From Candidatus Poseidoniaceae archaeon (lineage in GTDB: Archaea > Thermoplasmatota > Poseidoniia > Poseidoniales > Poseidoniaceae), in NCBI GenBank assembly GCA_949372875.1, contig CASIAW010000006.1, forward strand, positions 23,150 through 87,149: DNA of 64,000 nucleotides, given 5' to 3'. Positions 17,445 through 25,866 of the stretch are shown piece after piece. Made by a program: the position numbers and the translations under genes. Under the pieces are notes generated by a model. That model did not search any database and was not told where the DNA came from. It saw nothing but the letters and a program-made list of their open reading frames with translations. The number at the start of each line of letters is the position of its first letter. The first letter of the stretch is position 1.

Positions 17445-20132
17445 ATGGTGACGTACTCAGGAGACATCGGGGTTGTCAGTGGACGCTACCATTCGGTCGA
17501 AGCAAACAAGGACAAGGGCACACCGGAAAAAACAGTCTTGGAGATATTTGGCCGCAGTAAAACTGGTGAATCAGTTTGCTTACTCGTGTCAGGGCTTCAA
17601 CCTTCATTTGAGATCACTCCACTTAGTGCTTGGAGCGAGGAAATGGAAGTTAGTGATTTCATACGGGACCGGATTAAAACCGTTGAAAGCATGAACGATG
17701 TTGTTGAAGTGACTGGACCTGTTATCAAACTCACAGATTTAGGAAAAAGACCAGTATGGTCTGTCACGGCTCGTCAACCCTTCCTTGTCCCCAATTTGCG
17801 AAAAACACTCTCGAAGCAATCATGGCAAATCTATTCAGGAGACATTCCTTTCTTCAATCGTTTCTTTCTCGACTATGACTTAGGTATGCATGTTTCAGTT
17901 GAAGGTACGGTTGTAGACCGGCGAAATGAACCGAATGACAATCTGGAGCGAACCCACGCCGTCATTCAAGCAGGTGGTTCCGGCCGTTACGCAGTTGATG
18001 TAACGGTCGCTTGTGATGTTACTCAAATTCGAGACTGCGAGCCGTTTCCAGCTCCTTTCAAAGTATTCTCTTTTGATTTGGAAACCAGTATTGAACATGA
18101 AACGATACTGTGTGCTGCAGCTTGGGTTGAAGACATGGGAACTGGTGCCCGTCAAGAGTATTCTTTCAAGGGTGATGAACTCAGTATCATGGAAAATTTA
18201 ACGCTGGTTGTTCGAAGTATGGACCCCGATATCATCACGGGTTACAACATCGATAATTTCGATCTACCTCGTCTTAACGACCGGATGCAAGCACAAGCCA
18301 AATCCAAGGAATGGCGAAAGCGGGCTCAATTGTTTGGTTGGGGCCGAGTTGAGCAAAGTGAATCAGAATCCCGTCGTACTCGTCATGGATTATTCCCTCG
18401 CCGCCAATCGACTCGCGCTTGGAACGTGGCAGGAAGAAGCGTTGTTGATGCTTGGTGGCAAGCACGAATGGCCTTACGTCCACAACGAGAAACACTCTCA
18501 TTCATCAGCAACTTACTGTTTCCTGATGATGCCGAGAAGCATAAAATGGATGTTGATGCATCGAAAATGGATATGGAATGGGCGAATCGGCCTGAAGAAG
18601 TCATGGAATATTGTATCCGTGATGCAGCGTTACCACTGGATATTCTCAATGCCCTGCAGGTGATTCGTCGAAAAGAGGCAGTTGCAGCAGTTGCCAAAGT
18701 TTCGTTTGACACAGCAGCCATAGGAAGTACGAGCCAACTGGTTGATTCTTTGGTCATCCGCCTAGCTGATTCGGAAAACGTCGCTGTGCCTTTGACAGGT
18801 TCGGCTGAAGCCAAAGAAGGCCAAATTACTGGAGGCTATGTTCACGAAGTCGATGCTGGCTTGCATCCATGGATTGCCGTACTTGACTTCAAGAGCATGT
18901 ATCCTTCGATAATGATCGGCCAAAACATCTGCTATACCACCAGAATTGACCCTGCTCAACCAGACCAACCCAAAGAAGGTGAGCCTGTGCATACTGCGCC
19001 AACGGGGGCTCGTTTCCGCCATCAATCGGTTCGTAAAGGCCTTGTTCCGCTCCTTTTAGAGGATTTAATGGAACAAAGAGATGTCCACAAGGGCGCACTG
19101 GCTGCTGCTAAAGTAGAAGGTGATGTTATCAAACAGTCGTTCCATGATTCAATGCAATATGCGGTGAAGATTCTAATGAATACCTTCTATGGTGTCTTTG
19201 CGAGCGGATTTTATCGTTTCACGCACCGAGACCTCGGCTCGTCCATTACCGCATGGGCCAGGCACAATATCAAAGCCATCATTGCTCAGTTAGAGGAGGA
19301 AGGCCACGGAGTTGTATATTCAGATACAGATTCTATTTTCGTTCGCTCACCAGTTGATCAACAGTCCCCATCCTCCCTTCGAGAGGACGAGATTCTCGCA
19401 GCAAAAAACGGTGAGAAGGAAGCGGTTGAAAAGATTAAACGATGGGAGTCTGCCAAGCAGTCTATGATTGATTTTGGTCTTGAAATAGCGCAACGATACA
19501 GTCGTGATTCCGCAGTTTTAGAATTTGAAAAAGGACTCTCAGTCTTCTTTAGCCATGGGGCGAAAAAGCGTTACGTTGGACAAGTCGTATGGCCTGCTGA
19601 AGAAATGCTTATTCGCGGCTACGAGACACAACGAACGGATTCCTTCAACTACCTCACTCACACGATGAAGCGGATGTTCCGCCATGCTTTGGCCGATGAA
19701 GGCGATGCGTTAATCCAATACGCTCTCTCTCGAGTACAAGCCGTTAAGAATTCTCAAGTCGACGCTTCAGAACTCATTCTTGCCAAATCGTGTAAAGGAC
19801 GTGTTGGTTCAAACGGCGATATTGATTTCACCAAAGATTATGCCAATCCAGACAGTATGGCGCAAGTCCGTGTAGCAAAAGCGAGAATCGACCTCGGACT
19901 TGGCTTTACCTCGGGCATGAAGGTATCCTACATTGTCAGTGATGCATCTCAGCGACCAATGCGAGTAGAGCCATGGCTTGAGAACGAAGAGAACGGCGGC
20001 ATTTCAACATATGATGGTCAGTTTTACGCTGAACGTTTAGCAGCAGCATTGGGAAGAATTACAGAGGCTTTTGACTGGACTGCAAAGGATTTGGTCTCTG
20101 GGAATAAGCAAACTTCACTTTTTTCCTTCTAA
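17445..20132 (+). CDS. polB: family-B DNA polymerase with 3'-5' exonuclease
   Basis: 895 residues. The exonuclease domain has FSFDLETS (Exo I, near residue 209), GYNIDNFDLPRL (Exo II) and YCIRDAALP (Exo III). The polymerase domain has DFKSMYPSI (motif A, D481), KILMNTFYGVF (motif B, K575), YSDTDSIFV (motif C, D627) and KKRYVG. All catalytic residues are present and there is no intein. A gaggtg ribosome-binding site precedes the ATG. It is a replicative or repair polymerase of the archaeal PolB type. A lipoprotein gene follows after 28 bp. Confidence 0.93.
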   Translation: MVTYSGDIGVVSGRYHSVEANKDKGTPEKTVLEIFGRSKTGESVCLLVSGLQPSFEITPLSAWSEEMEVSDFIRDRIKTVESMNDVVEVTGPVIKLTDLGKRPVWSVTARQPFLVPNLRKTLSKQSWQIYSGDIPFFNRFFLDYDLGMHVSVEGTVVDRRNEPNDNLERTHAVIQAGGSGRYAVDVTVACDVTQIRDCEPFPAPFKVFSFDLETSIEHETILCAAAWVEDMGTGARQEYSFKGDELSIMENLTLVVRSMDPDIITGYNIDNFDLPRLNDRMQAQAKSKEWRKRAQLFGWGRVEQSESESRRTRHGLFPRRQSTRAWNVAGRSVVDAWWQARMALRPQRETLSFISNLLFPDDAEKHKMDVDASKMDMEWANRPEEVMEYCIRDAALPLDILNALQVIRRKEAVAAVAKVSFDTAAIGSTSQLVDSLVIRLADSENVAVPLTGSAEAKEGQITGGYVHEVDAGLHPWIAVLDFKSMYPSIMIGQNICYTTRIDPAQPDQPKEGEPVHTAPTGARFRHQSVRKGLVPLLLEDLMEQRDVHKGALAAAKVEGDVIKQSFHDSMQYAVKILMNTFYGVFASGFYRFTHRDLGSSITAWARHNIKAIIAQLEEEGHGVVYSDTDSIFVRSPVDQQSPSSLREDEILAAKNGEKEAVEKIKRWESAKQSMIDFGLEIAQRYSRDSAVLEFEKGLSVFFSHGAKKRYVGQVVWPAEEMLIRGYETQRTDSFNYLTHTMKRMFRHALADEGDALIQYALSRVQAVKNSQVDASELILAKSCKGRVGSNGDIDFTKDYANPDSMAQVRVAKARIDLGLGFTSGMKVSYIVSDASQRPMRVEPWLENEENGGISTYDGQFYAERLAAALGRITEAFDWTAKDLVSGNKQTSLFSF

Positions 20133-20160
20133 TTTGACTGAAAAGAAGGAAGGCCTTTTG

Positions 20161-21375
20161 ATGAAGTTGCCCCCAACTGCATCTATGAAGTCGGCTTCTA
20201 TGCCCGTTCTCCTCGCATCTTTGATGGTCCTTTCCAGCCTCGCTGGTTGTATTTTCGATGACAGTGATAGTGGCTCAAATGGCGAGGTATTGGCTGTTTT
20301 TAATTACTCACCCTCGTCAAATATCCGCACCGGAGATGTGATTGTTTTTGATGGCGCTAGTTCGACTCCAAGCAATGGCCTAACTTATCGATGGGACTTC
20401 GATGCCGACGGTTCCATTGATGAAACCGGCCGAACAGCGGAATGGCAATACGATACAGCGGGTATGAAAACAGTAGAATTGACCGTTTCCGATGGCACAA
20501 AATCTTCTTCTCAAACAAAGGATGTCACCATTGCTGATGCAACTGCCCAGCCTCCTGCTGCTGAGATTGCTCAGTATGCAGATGATGAAGACTGCTCAAA
20601 TGAAGACATTGATGAAAGCACCCACATTGTTCTTTGGATTTGTGAAATGGACAAGTCAATGACGGACCGAGACATTTCCGCAACGACAACCGTCACCTTA
20701 GACGCAACTCCTTCCGAAGCAGGCGACTCAAGCCAATACATCACTGAATGGAATTGGGATATGGACCCTGAGACGGACAAAGACAATGATGGTGATGCTG
20801 AAAATGATGTTGATTTCTCTGGTGAAACAATTGATTGGTCGAACGTAGAACCCGGTGAATATGAAATCAATCTCAATATCTTAAACAGTGCTGGAATGAC
20901 CGATTCTGATTCCATCAAAGTCTTCGTGAACTACGCTGGGCAGTGGTCTGACTTTGAAATGGGCGGAAACAATTCAAATAATGCGCAAACTCTTGACTTT
21001 GACATGACGGTCTTTTACGACAAAGACAAAGGCAATACGATTCGAAAAGCCGTTGGCGAACTCACTTATCCGCAACAAGACGATGATTGCACTTCACTTC
21101 CAGGGAGTTCGAATTGCAGAGCCAAACTTGACATCTATGCGTTTAACGAAGAAGATGAAGAGGCTACAAATACCTCTGAAAAAGGACTTGACCAACGAAC
21201 TGACGGTGATTGTGATGAAGAAAACAATGATTGCGTTCATTTGACTTTGAGTTCATACATGTTTACCGATACTGAATCAACCTACGGAGACGGAGATTGG
21301 GTTTTCCAACTCCGAAATGAAATGGTCAATGATTTACAAGTTGAATCTTTTGTGATCCGATTGCATTATCGGTGA
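20161..21375 (+). CDS. surface lipoprotein with PKD domain
   Basis: The true start (20161) follows a gaaggaagg ribosome site. The signal peptide ends in a lipobox LSSLAGC with C30 as the lipidation site. A PKD-type Ig domain spans about 35-120 (FDGASSTPSNGLTYRWDFDA; WQYDTAGMKTVELTVSDG). A second PKD-like region (TEWNWDMDPETD; PGEYEINLNILNSAG) spans about 180-260, and a beta-rich acidic C-terminal domain follows. Probably an adhesion or binding protein on the outer face of the membrane. Confidence 0.82.
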   Translation: MKLPPTASMKSASMPVLLASLMVLSSLAGCIFDDSDSGSNGEVLAVFNYSPSSNIRTGDVIVFDGASSTPSNGLTYRWDFDADGSIDETGRTAEWQYDTAGMKTVELTVSDGTKSSSQTKDVTIADATAQPPAAEIAQYADDEDCSNEDIDESTHIVLWICEMDKSMTDRDISATTTVTLDATPSEAGDSSQYITEWNWDMDPETDKDNDGDAENDVDFSGETIDWSNVEPGEYEINLNILNSAGMTDSDSIKVFVNYAGQWSDFEMGGNNSNNAQTLDFDMTVFYDKDKGNTIRKAVGELTYPQQDDDCTSLPGSSNCRAKLDIYAFNEEDEEATNTSEKGLDQRTDGDCDEENNDCVHLTLSSYMFTDTESTYGDGDWVFQLRNEMVNDLQVESFVIRLHYR

Positions 21376-21424
21376 GCACGATTCTTATGAGACATGTTTA
21401 AAATTATACTGACGAGGGTAAACC

Positions 21425-22876
21425 ATGCGCCGAACACGAATCGTAGCAACCATCGGGCCTGCTTGTGACGACGAAGCAACCTTGCTTTCTCTTCTCCAGG
21501 CAGGGGTCAATGTTTGCAGGCTTAATTACTCACACGGTGCACCTGAAGAGAAAACTCCGTTGTATGAACGCATTCGTTCTTTGGAGGCGACCCTCGGGCG
21601 TCCAACATGCATTCTCGCGGACCTGCCGGGCCCGAAACTACGACTTGGCCGATTCCCTGGCGTTGTTGTTCTTGAACGAGGTGCATCAATCAAACTTCAT
21701 TGTGGACAGCATTCGATGCCAAATGCAGACGTCGGTAATATTCCGGTTGAGTATGATGGATTGTCTGCTGAACTGAATGATGGCGACCCTGTATTGATTG
21801 CAGACGGCCTCATTCGACTCAAAGTCGTTCATTCACCTCGAGAGCTTAGCGGTGTTGTCGATTGTATTGTCGAAGACGGTGGTGTTCTAAGCGAACGAAA
21901 AGGCGTCAATGTCCCAGGCACGATGGTTGACTTACCAGCCATAGGCCCGAATGATGAAGCGGCTCTTGCCCATGCTCTGAAAGCCGGAGCAGATTACATT
22001 GCAGTGAGTTATGTCCGGACTGCAAAAGACCTTGAGCCCGCTCAAAAAGCAGTACGTGATGCTGGTCTTCACGTCCCTTTGATTGCAAAAATAGAGCACC
22101 CAGTGGCTCTTGAGCATCTTGAAGAAATTCTCAATTCAGCAGACGCAGTTATGGTTGCACGTGGCGACTTAGGTGTGGAAATCCCTCTCGAAGATGTTCC
22201 AGAAGCGCAACAACGCATCATCGACGGTGCGCTCACCCGTGGAAAAATAGTCATCGTAGCTACACAAATGCTGGAATCAATGACACTTCAGCCGCGTCCT
22301 ACACGTGCTGAAGTAAGTGACGTTTCAGGCGCCATTCGTCACGGAGCAACTGCAGTGATGCTTTCTGGTGAAACCGCATTGGGGAAATATCCACTTGCTG
22401 CGGTTGAGACAATGGCAAAGATTGCTGTTGCCAGCGAAAAAGGATTGAACTCTTCGGATCAACGCCCAAGTGGTCTCGCGCGCTTTGTTTCAACACGTTC
22501 AGTAGCTCATGCTGGTGTGGAATTGGCGAAAATTTCCAAAGCCAAGCGAATTGTAGTTGCTACTCAACATGGAAATGCTGCTCGATTGGTTGCAGGTTAT
22601 TGTCCAGGGATTCCTGTAACAGCAATCAGTAATCGAATACGTGCTATGCGGCGCCTCCAACTTATTCCCGGCATTGAAGGCCTCATGGTTGAAGAATTCG
22701 ACCGAGGGTCGCAGACAATGCAAGCCTCCCTCCATGCTCTCATGGATGCAGGAACGATTGGCGTTGGTGATCGAATCGTTGCCATTTCAGGGAGTCCAAA
22801 AGCCATATCAGGTGCTACCAGTACAATTCGTCTGTACAAAATTGCCGAGGATGGCTCTATTCACGGTGCAGAATGA
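21425..22876 (+). CDS. pyk: pyruvate kinase
   Basis: Transfers phosphate from PEP to ADP. Motifs: RIVATIGPACDD, VCRLNYSHG, ADLPGPKLRLG, IAKIEHPVAL, VMVARGDLGVEIPLEDVP, ATQMLESMTLQPRPTRAEVSDV and VMLSGETALGKYP. The 483 residues include the C-terminal allosteric-type domain. A gagggtaaacc sequence precedes the ATG. Confidence 0.95.
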   Translation: MRRTRIVATIGPACDDEATLLSLLQAGVNVCRLNYSHGAPEEKTPLYERIRSLEATLGRPTCILADLPGPKLRLGRFPGVVVLERGASIKLHCGQHSMPNADVGNIPVEYDGLSAELNDGDPVLIADGLIRLKVVHSPRELSGVVDCIVEDGGVLSERKGVNVPGTMVDLPAIGPNDEAALAHALKAGADYIAVSYVRTAKDLEPAQKAVRDAGLHVPLIAKIEHPVALEHLEEILNSADAVMVARGDLGVEIPLEDVPEAQQRIIDGALTRGKIVIVATQMLESMTLQPRPTRAEVSDVSGAIRHGATAVMLSGETALGKYPLAAVETMAKIAVASEKGLNSSDQRPSGLARFVSTRSVAHAGVELAKISKAKRIVVATQHGNAARLVAGYCPGIPVTAISNRIRAMRRLQLIPGIEGLMVEEFDRGSQTMQASLHALMDAGTIGVGDRIVAISGSPKAISGATSTIRLYKIAEDGSIHGAE

Positions 22877-23024
22877 AACATATCGCCAAATCACGGATAT
22901 TTCTACCCTCCAAACGAATAAAGAGGCAACAGCGCCATCTTTTTTCTTAATTGGTCATGGGTTGGCGCGTCGTGCTTTTCAAATAGGGGTGGTTGTTCGG
23001 ATGGAACGCTAAGGAGTAATTACC

Positions 23025-24314
23025 ATGGGAAGTCAATGGGAAGATAAGAGCAAGCCTCACCTAAACATCGTGTTCATCGGACACGTTGATCACGGAAAAT
23101 CAACAACTGTCGGACGTCTATTACTAGACTCTGGTCATATCGAAGGACACGTTATTGAAAAGAACGAAAAACTCGCTGCTGAATCTGGTAAAGCCGGTTT
23201 CGGACTTGCGTATGTTATGGACGGACTCAAAGAAGAGCGCGAACGTGGTATTACCATCGACGTTGCTCACAAAGAGTTCTTCACTCCTAACTACTACTGG
23301 ACTGTCATTGACGCTCCAGGTCACCGAGATTTCGTCAAGAACATGATTACTGGTGCTTCACAAGCTGACGCAGCGGTTCTTCTCTGTGCTGCTAACGACG
23401 GTGTCAACGCTCAAACCAAGGAACACGCTTTCCTTGCAAAGGTGCTTGGTGTCAAGCAAATCATCGTTCACGTCAACAAAATGGATATTTCCGGTGTTGA
23501 CTGGTCCGAAGACAAGTATAAGGCTGCATGTGCAGAAGTTGGAAACCTCCTCAAAATGGCTGGATTCAAGCCGGATGACATCCCTATGATTCCTGCCTCT
23601 TCATTGAATGGCGACAACGTCTTCAACAAGTCTGACAAGTGCCCGTGGTATAACGGTCCTACACTTTTCGAAGCTATCGACAAAATCACAATGCCAAACA
23701 AGCCAATCAACAAGCCTCTTCGTTTGCCAATTCAGGATGTCTACAAGATCTCCGGTATCGGAACAGTGCCAGTCGGTAAGATTGAAACTGGAACTTTGAA
23801 TGTTGGAAAGACTGTAATCTTCAATCCATCACAAAAGTCTGCTGAAGTCAAGTCGATTGAAATGCACCACACTATGGTTCCTAAAGCAGAACCTGGTGAC
23901 AACGTTGGTTTCAACGTTCGTGGTCTCGCTCAAGTCGACATCCGCCGTGGTGACGTTGCTGGATACGCTGACAGCGAACCAATGTTCGTTCGTCACGACG
24001 AAACATTCGTTGGACAAATCCAACTTATGGACATTCCAAAGGCAGTCTCCGTCGGATACACACCTGTATTCCACGCACACACCGCTCAAGTTGCAGTTCG
24101 TTTCCTCGAACTTCTTGAGAAGACCAACAAATCTGGTAAGGAAGCAAACCCGTCTTTCCTCAAGACTGGTGACGCTTGTCTCATCCGTTTCCAACCAAAC
24201 AAGCCTATGGCAATTGAGCAAATGGACACGTTCCCTGAACTCTCTCGCTTCGCTATCCGTGACATGGGTAAGACCGTCGCAGCTGGCGTTTGTTTGAAGA
24301 TTGACAAGAAGTGA
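23025..24314 (+). CDS. tef1a: translation elongation factor 1-alpha
   Basis: GTPase delivering aminoacyl-tRNA. G1 GHVDHGKST, G3 DAPGHRDF and G4 NKMD are intact, with ERERGITID (switch I) and the three-domain 429-residue length of archaeal aEF1A. A good ribosome site (aaggag) lies 8 bp upstream. uS10 follows after 39 bp, the widespread archaeal arrangement. Confidence 0.97.
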   Translation: MGSQWEDKSKPHLNIVFIGHVDHGKSTTVGRLLLDSGHIEGHVIEKNEKLAAESGKAGFGLAYVMDGLKEERERGITIDVAHKEFFTPNYYWTVIDAPGHRDFVKNMITGASQADAAVLLCAANDGVNAQTKEHAFLAKVLGVKQIIVHVNKMDISGVDWSEDKYKAACAEVGNLLKMAGFKPDDIPMIPASSLNGDNVFNKSDKCPWYNGPTLFEAIDKITMPNKPINKPLRLPIQDVYKISGIGTVPVGKIETGTLNVGKTVIFNPSQKSAEVKSIEMHHTMVPKAEPGDNVGFNVRGLAQVDIRRGDVAGYADSEPMFVRHDETFVGQIQLMDIPKAVSVGYTPVFHAHTAQVAVRFLELLEKTNKSGKEANPSFLKTGDACLIRFQPNKPMAIEQMDTFPELSRFAIRDMGKTVAAGVCLKIDKK

Positions 24315-24353
24315 ATTTCACTCTAATATCTGAAGGAATCGGAAGGAATCACT

Positions 24354-24683
24354 ATGGCAGCAGTAACGATCATCAAACTCACGGGCCAAAACCACAGTGA
24401 TATCGACGCCGTTGCAAAGCAAATCAAAACCATCTGTGATACTGGTGGAATCTCCCTACGAGGACCGATTCCATTGCCAACTCGACATTTGGTAGTCCCT
24501 GTTCGCAAAGCACCTGATGGTGAAGGCGTCGAAACATACGACCATTGGGAACTTCGTGTTCACAAGCGTTTGTTGGAAATGGATATTACCTCTGGAAAGG
24601 GCGAATCTGCTCTTCGCCAAGTGACCCGTATTCAGATTCCAGATACCGTGAGCATTGAACTTTCAATGCGCTCTGTCAACTGA
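24354..24683 (+). CDS. rps10: small-subunit ribosomal protein uS10
   Basis: 109 residues with RGPIPLPTRHLVVPVRKAPDG, YDHWELRVHKRLLEM and IQIPDTVSIEL, matching archaeal/eukaryotic uS10. The ribosome-binding site is ggaagg. Co-transcription with EF-1alpha is expected from the short gap. Confidence 0.95.
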   Translation: MAAVTIIKLTGQNHSDIDAVAKQIKTICDTGGISLRGPIPLPTRHLVVPVRKAPDGEGVETYDHWELRVHKRLLEMDITSGKGESALRQVTRIQIPDTVSIELSMRSVN

Positions 24684-24732
24684 TTGAACAACGTATATTG
24701 TTCGCCTCAATAACAAACGGCCGAAAGGCTAC

Positions 24733-25755
24733 TTAGAGCGAGGCCGCTTCTGCTACGCCAGAATCAATCAACCAACTTGCTGTCTCAGCATCTACAAAGT
24801 GAATGTCACCTTCTTCGAGAGTAAGTTCTTCACCACTCTTGGTAGCAATGGGTTCTGGACTTGCCATGAGAACACGTATTCGCTCGAGTTCAGGCTCACT
24901 TGACGAGATATCTTCCACAGCCAGCTTTTCAACCGGCGTTTCCATCTCAAACATTTCAATTGTTGATGGAGATTTTTTAGAAGGTGCTAATTCAAGAGCT
25001 GCAGCATGTTTCTCACTCCCCTCTTCACTTGGATTGACAATGACTGGAGTAACAGGCTCCTTAACGGGGATATTTTCGCCTAAATCAGCGTGAATATATT
25101 CATCTAAGTCTGGCCATTCTTCATCGATGAAGCGTTCTTCATCATCACCAGATGCTTCTAATGCTTCAACGGGTGGTTCCCGATCTTCAAAGGCGAGATC
25201 TGGGGGTGCTGAACCGGTGAGATTTGAATCGACAAAGGAATCGAGTTGAACGGTCCCAGGCGCATGACGTGTTTGGTTTTGGGATGTTTCACCAGCAATT
25301 CCATTCTGCATTGAATTCCAATCGACTTCCATCTTGAATCGATCAATTTGAACCTGCATCATATGGTAAATGGCTTTCTCAGCAGGGTCATGACGTTGCC
25401 AATCAAGTGCAGGTAAATCTTGAGTAGTACCAGGTTGAGTTGATGTTCGAAGAGATTGTGAGGAAACATGTTGCATCATTGCTACTAAACGCTTCCTTGC
25501 TAATTCTGATGCGATAAGCCGAATATTCGCCTGCCTTTTTTGGAGATTTTGAAGGCGCATACCCGTCATACCCTTCATCAACATACTCTGAATTTCAGAG
25601 TCTAAGCTTCTCAATAATTGATGGACCATACCCCAGAAGTCCTGACGAGGCAGTGGGACGGGTACATGTCGATTAATTTGTAACCTGTGCGTCGCAAATA
25701 ATTGCTCTTCGATCTCGCGCGACTGAGCACTGTCAAGGTCGCCGAGGTTCGACAT
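24733..25755 (-). CDS. GINS complex subunit, Gins51/GINS15-like
   Basis: The N-terminal 120 residues form the helical A domain, including NLQKRQANIRLIASELARKR. The last 50 residues match the small beta-rich B domain: RIRVLMASPEPIAT, LTLEEGDIHFVDAETASWLI and DSGVAEA, in the A-then-B order of archaeal Gins51. Between them lies an acidic, proline-rich linker of about 170 residues that is much longer than usual. GINS links the MCM helicase to GAN/Cdc45 and polymerase at the fork. It starts 112 bp from the divergent giant surface protein. Confidence 0.72.
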   Translation of the reverse strand: MSNLGDLDSAQSREIEEQLFATHRLQINRHVPVPLPRQDFWGMVHQLLRSLDSEIQSMLMKGMTGMRLQNLQKRQANIRLIASELARKRLVAMMQHVSSQSLRTSTQPGTTQDLPALDWQRHDPAEKAIYHMMQVQIDRFKMEVDWNSMQNGIAGETSQNQTRHAPGTVQLDSFVDSNLTGSAPPDLAFEDREPPVEALEASGDDEERFIDEEWPDLDEYIHADLGENIPVKEPVTPVIVNPSEEGSEKHAAALELAPSKKSPSTIEMFEMETPVEKLAVEDISSSEPELERIRVLMASPEPIATKSGEELTLEEGDIHFVDAETASWLIDSGVAEAASL

Positions 25756-25800
25756 CGTTCACTCCTATGGCCGACATACTTTGAACCCTTCACAGGTGTT

Positions 25801-25859
25801 TTATCAAACATGGAGCGCGCTTATTGATAATCCATGGCTCACCTCGCTAAGCGAGGTGA
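25801..25859. promoter_or_regulatory. two inverted repeats in the gins51/giant-protein divergent promoter
   Basis: A 7-bp inverted repeat (ttatcaa at 25801-25807, ttgataa at 25824-25830) is followed by a perfect 10-bp one (tcacctcgct at 25839-25848, agcgaggtga at 25850-25859, one base between). The ttattgataa segment could be the TATA box for the rightward gene. The larger palindrome sits just after an ATG at 25834, arguing that translation starts at 25867 and that this is an operator. Confidence 0.5.
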
Positions 25860-25866
25860 TTCAAGA

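Noticed and set aside
17445..20132. Intein in the DNA polymerase
   Set aside because: Motifs A, B and C are continuous and spaced normally; no intein splicing blocks.
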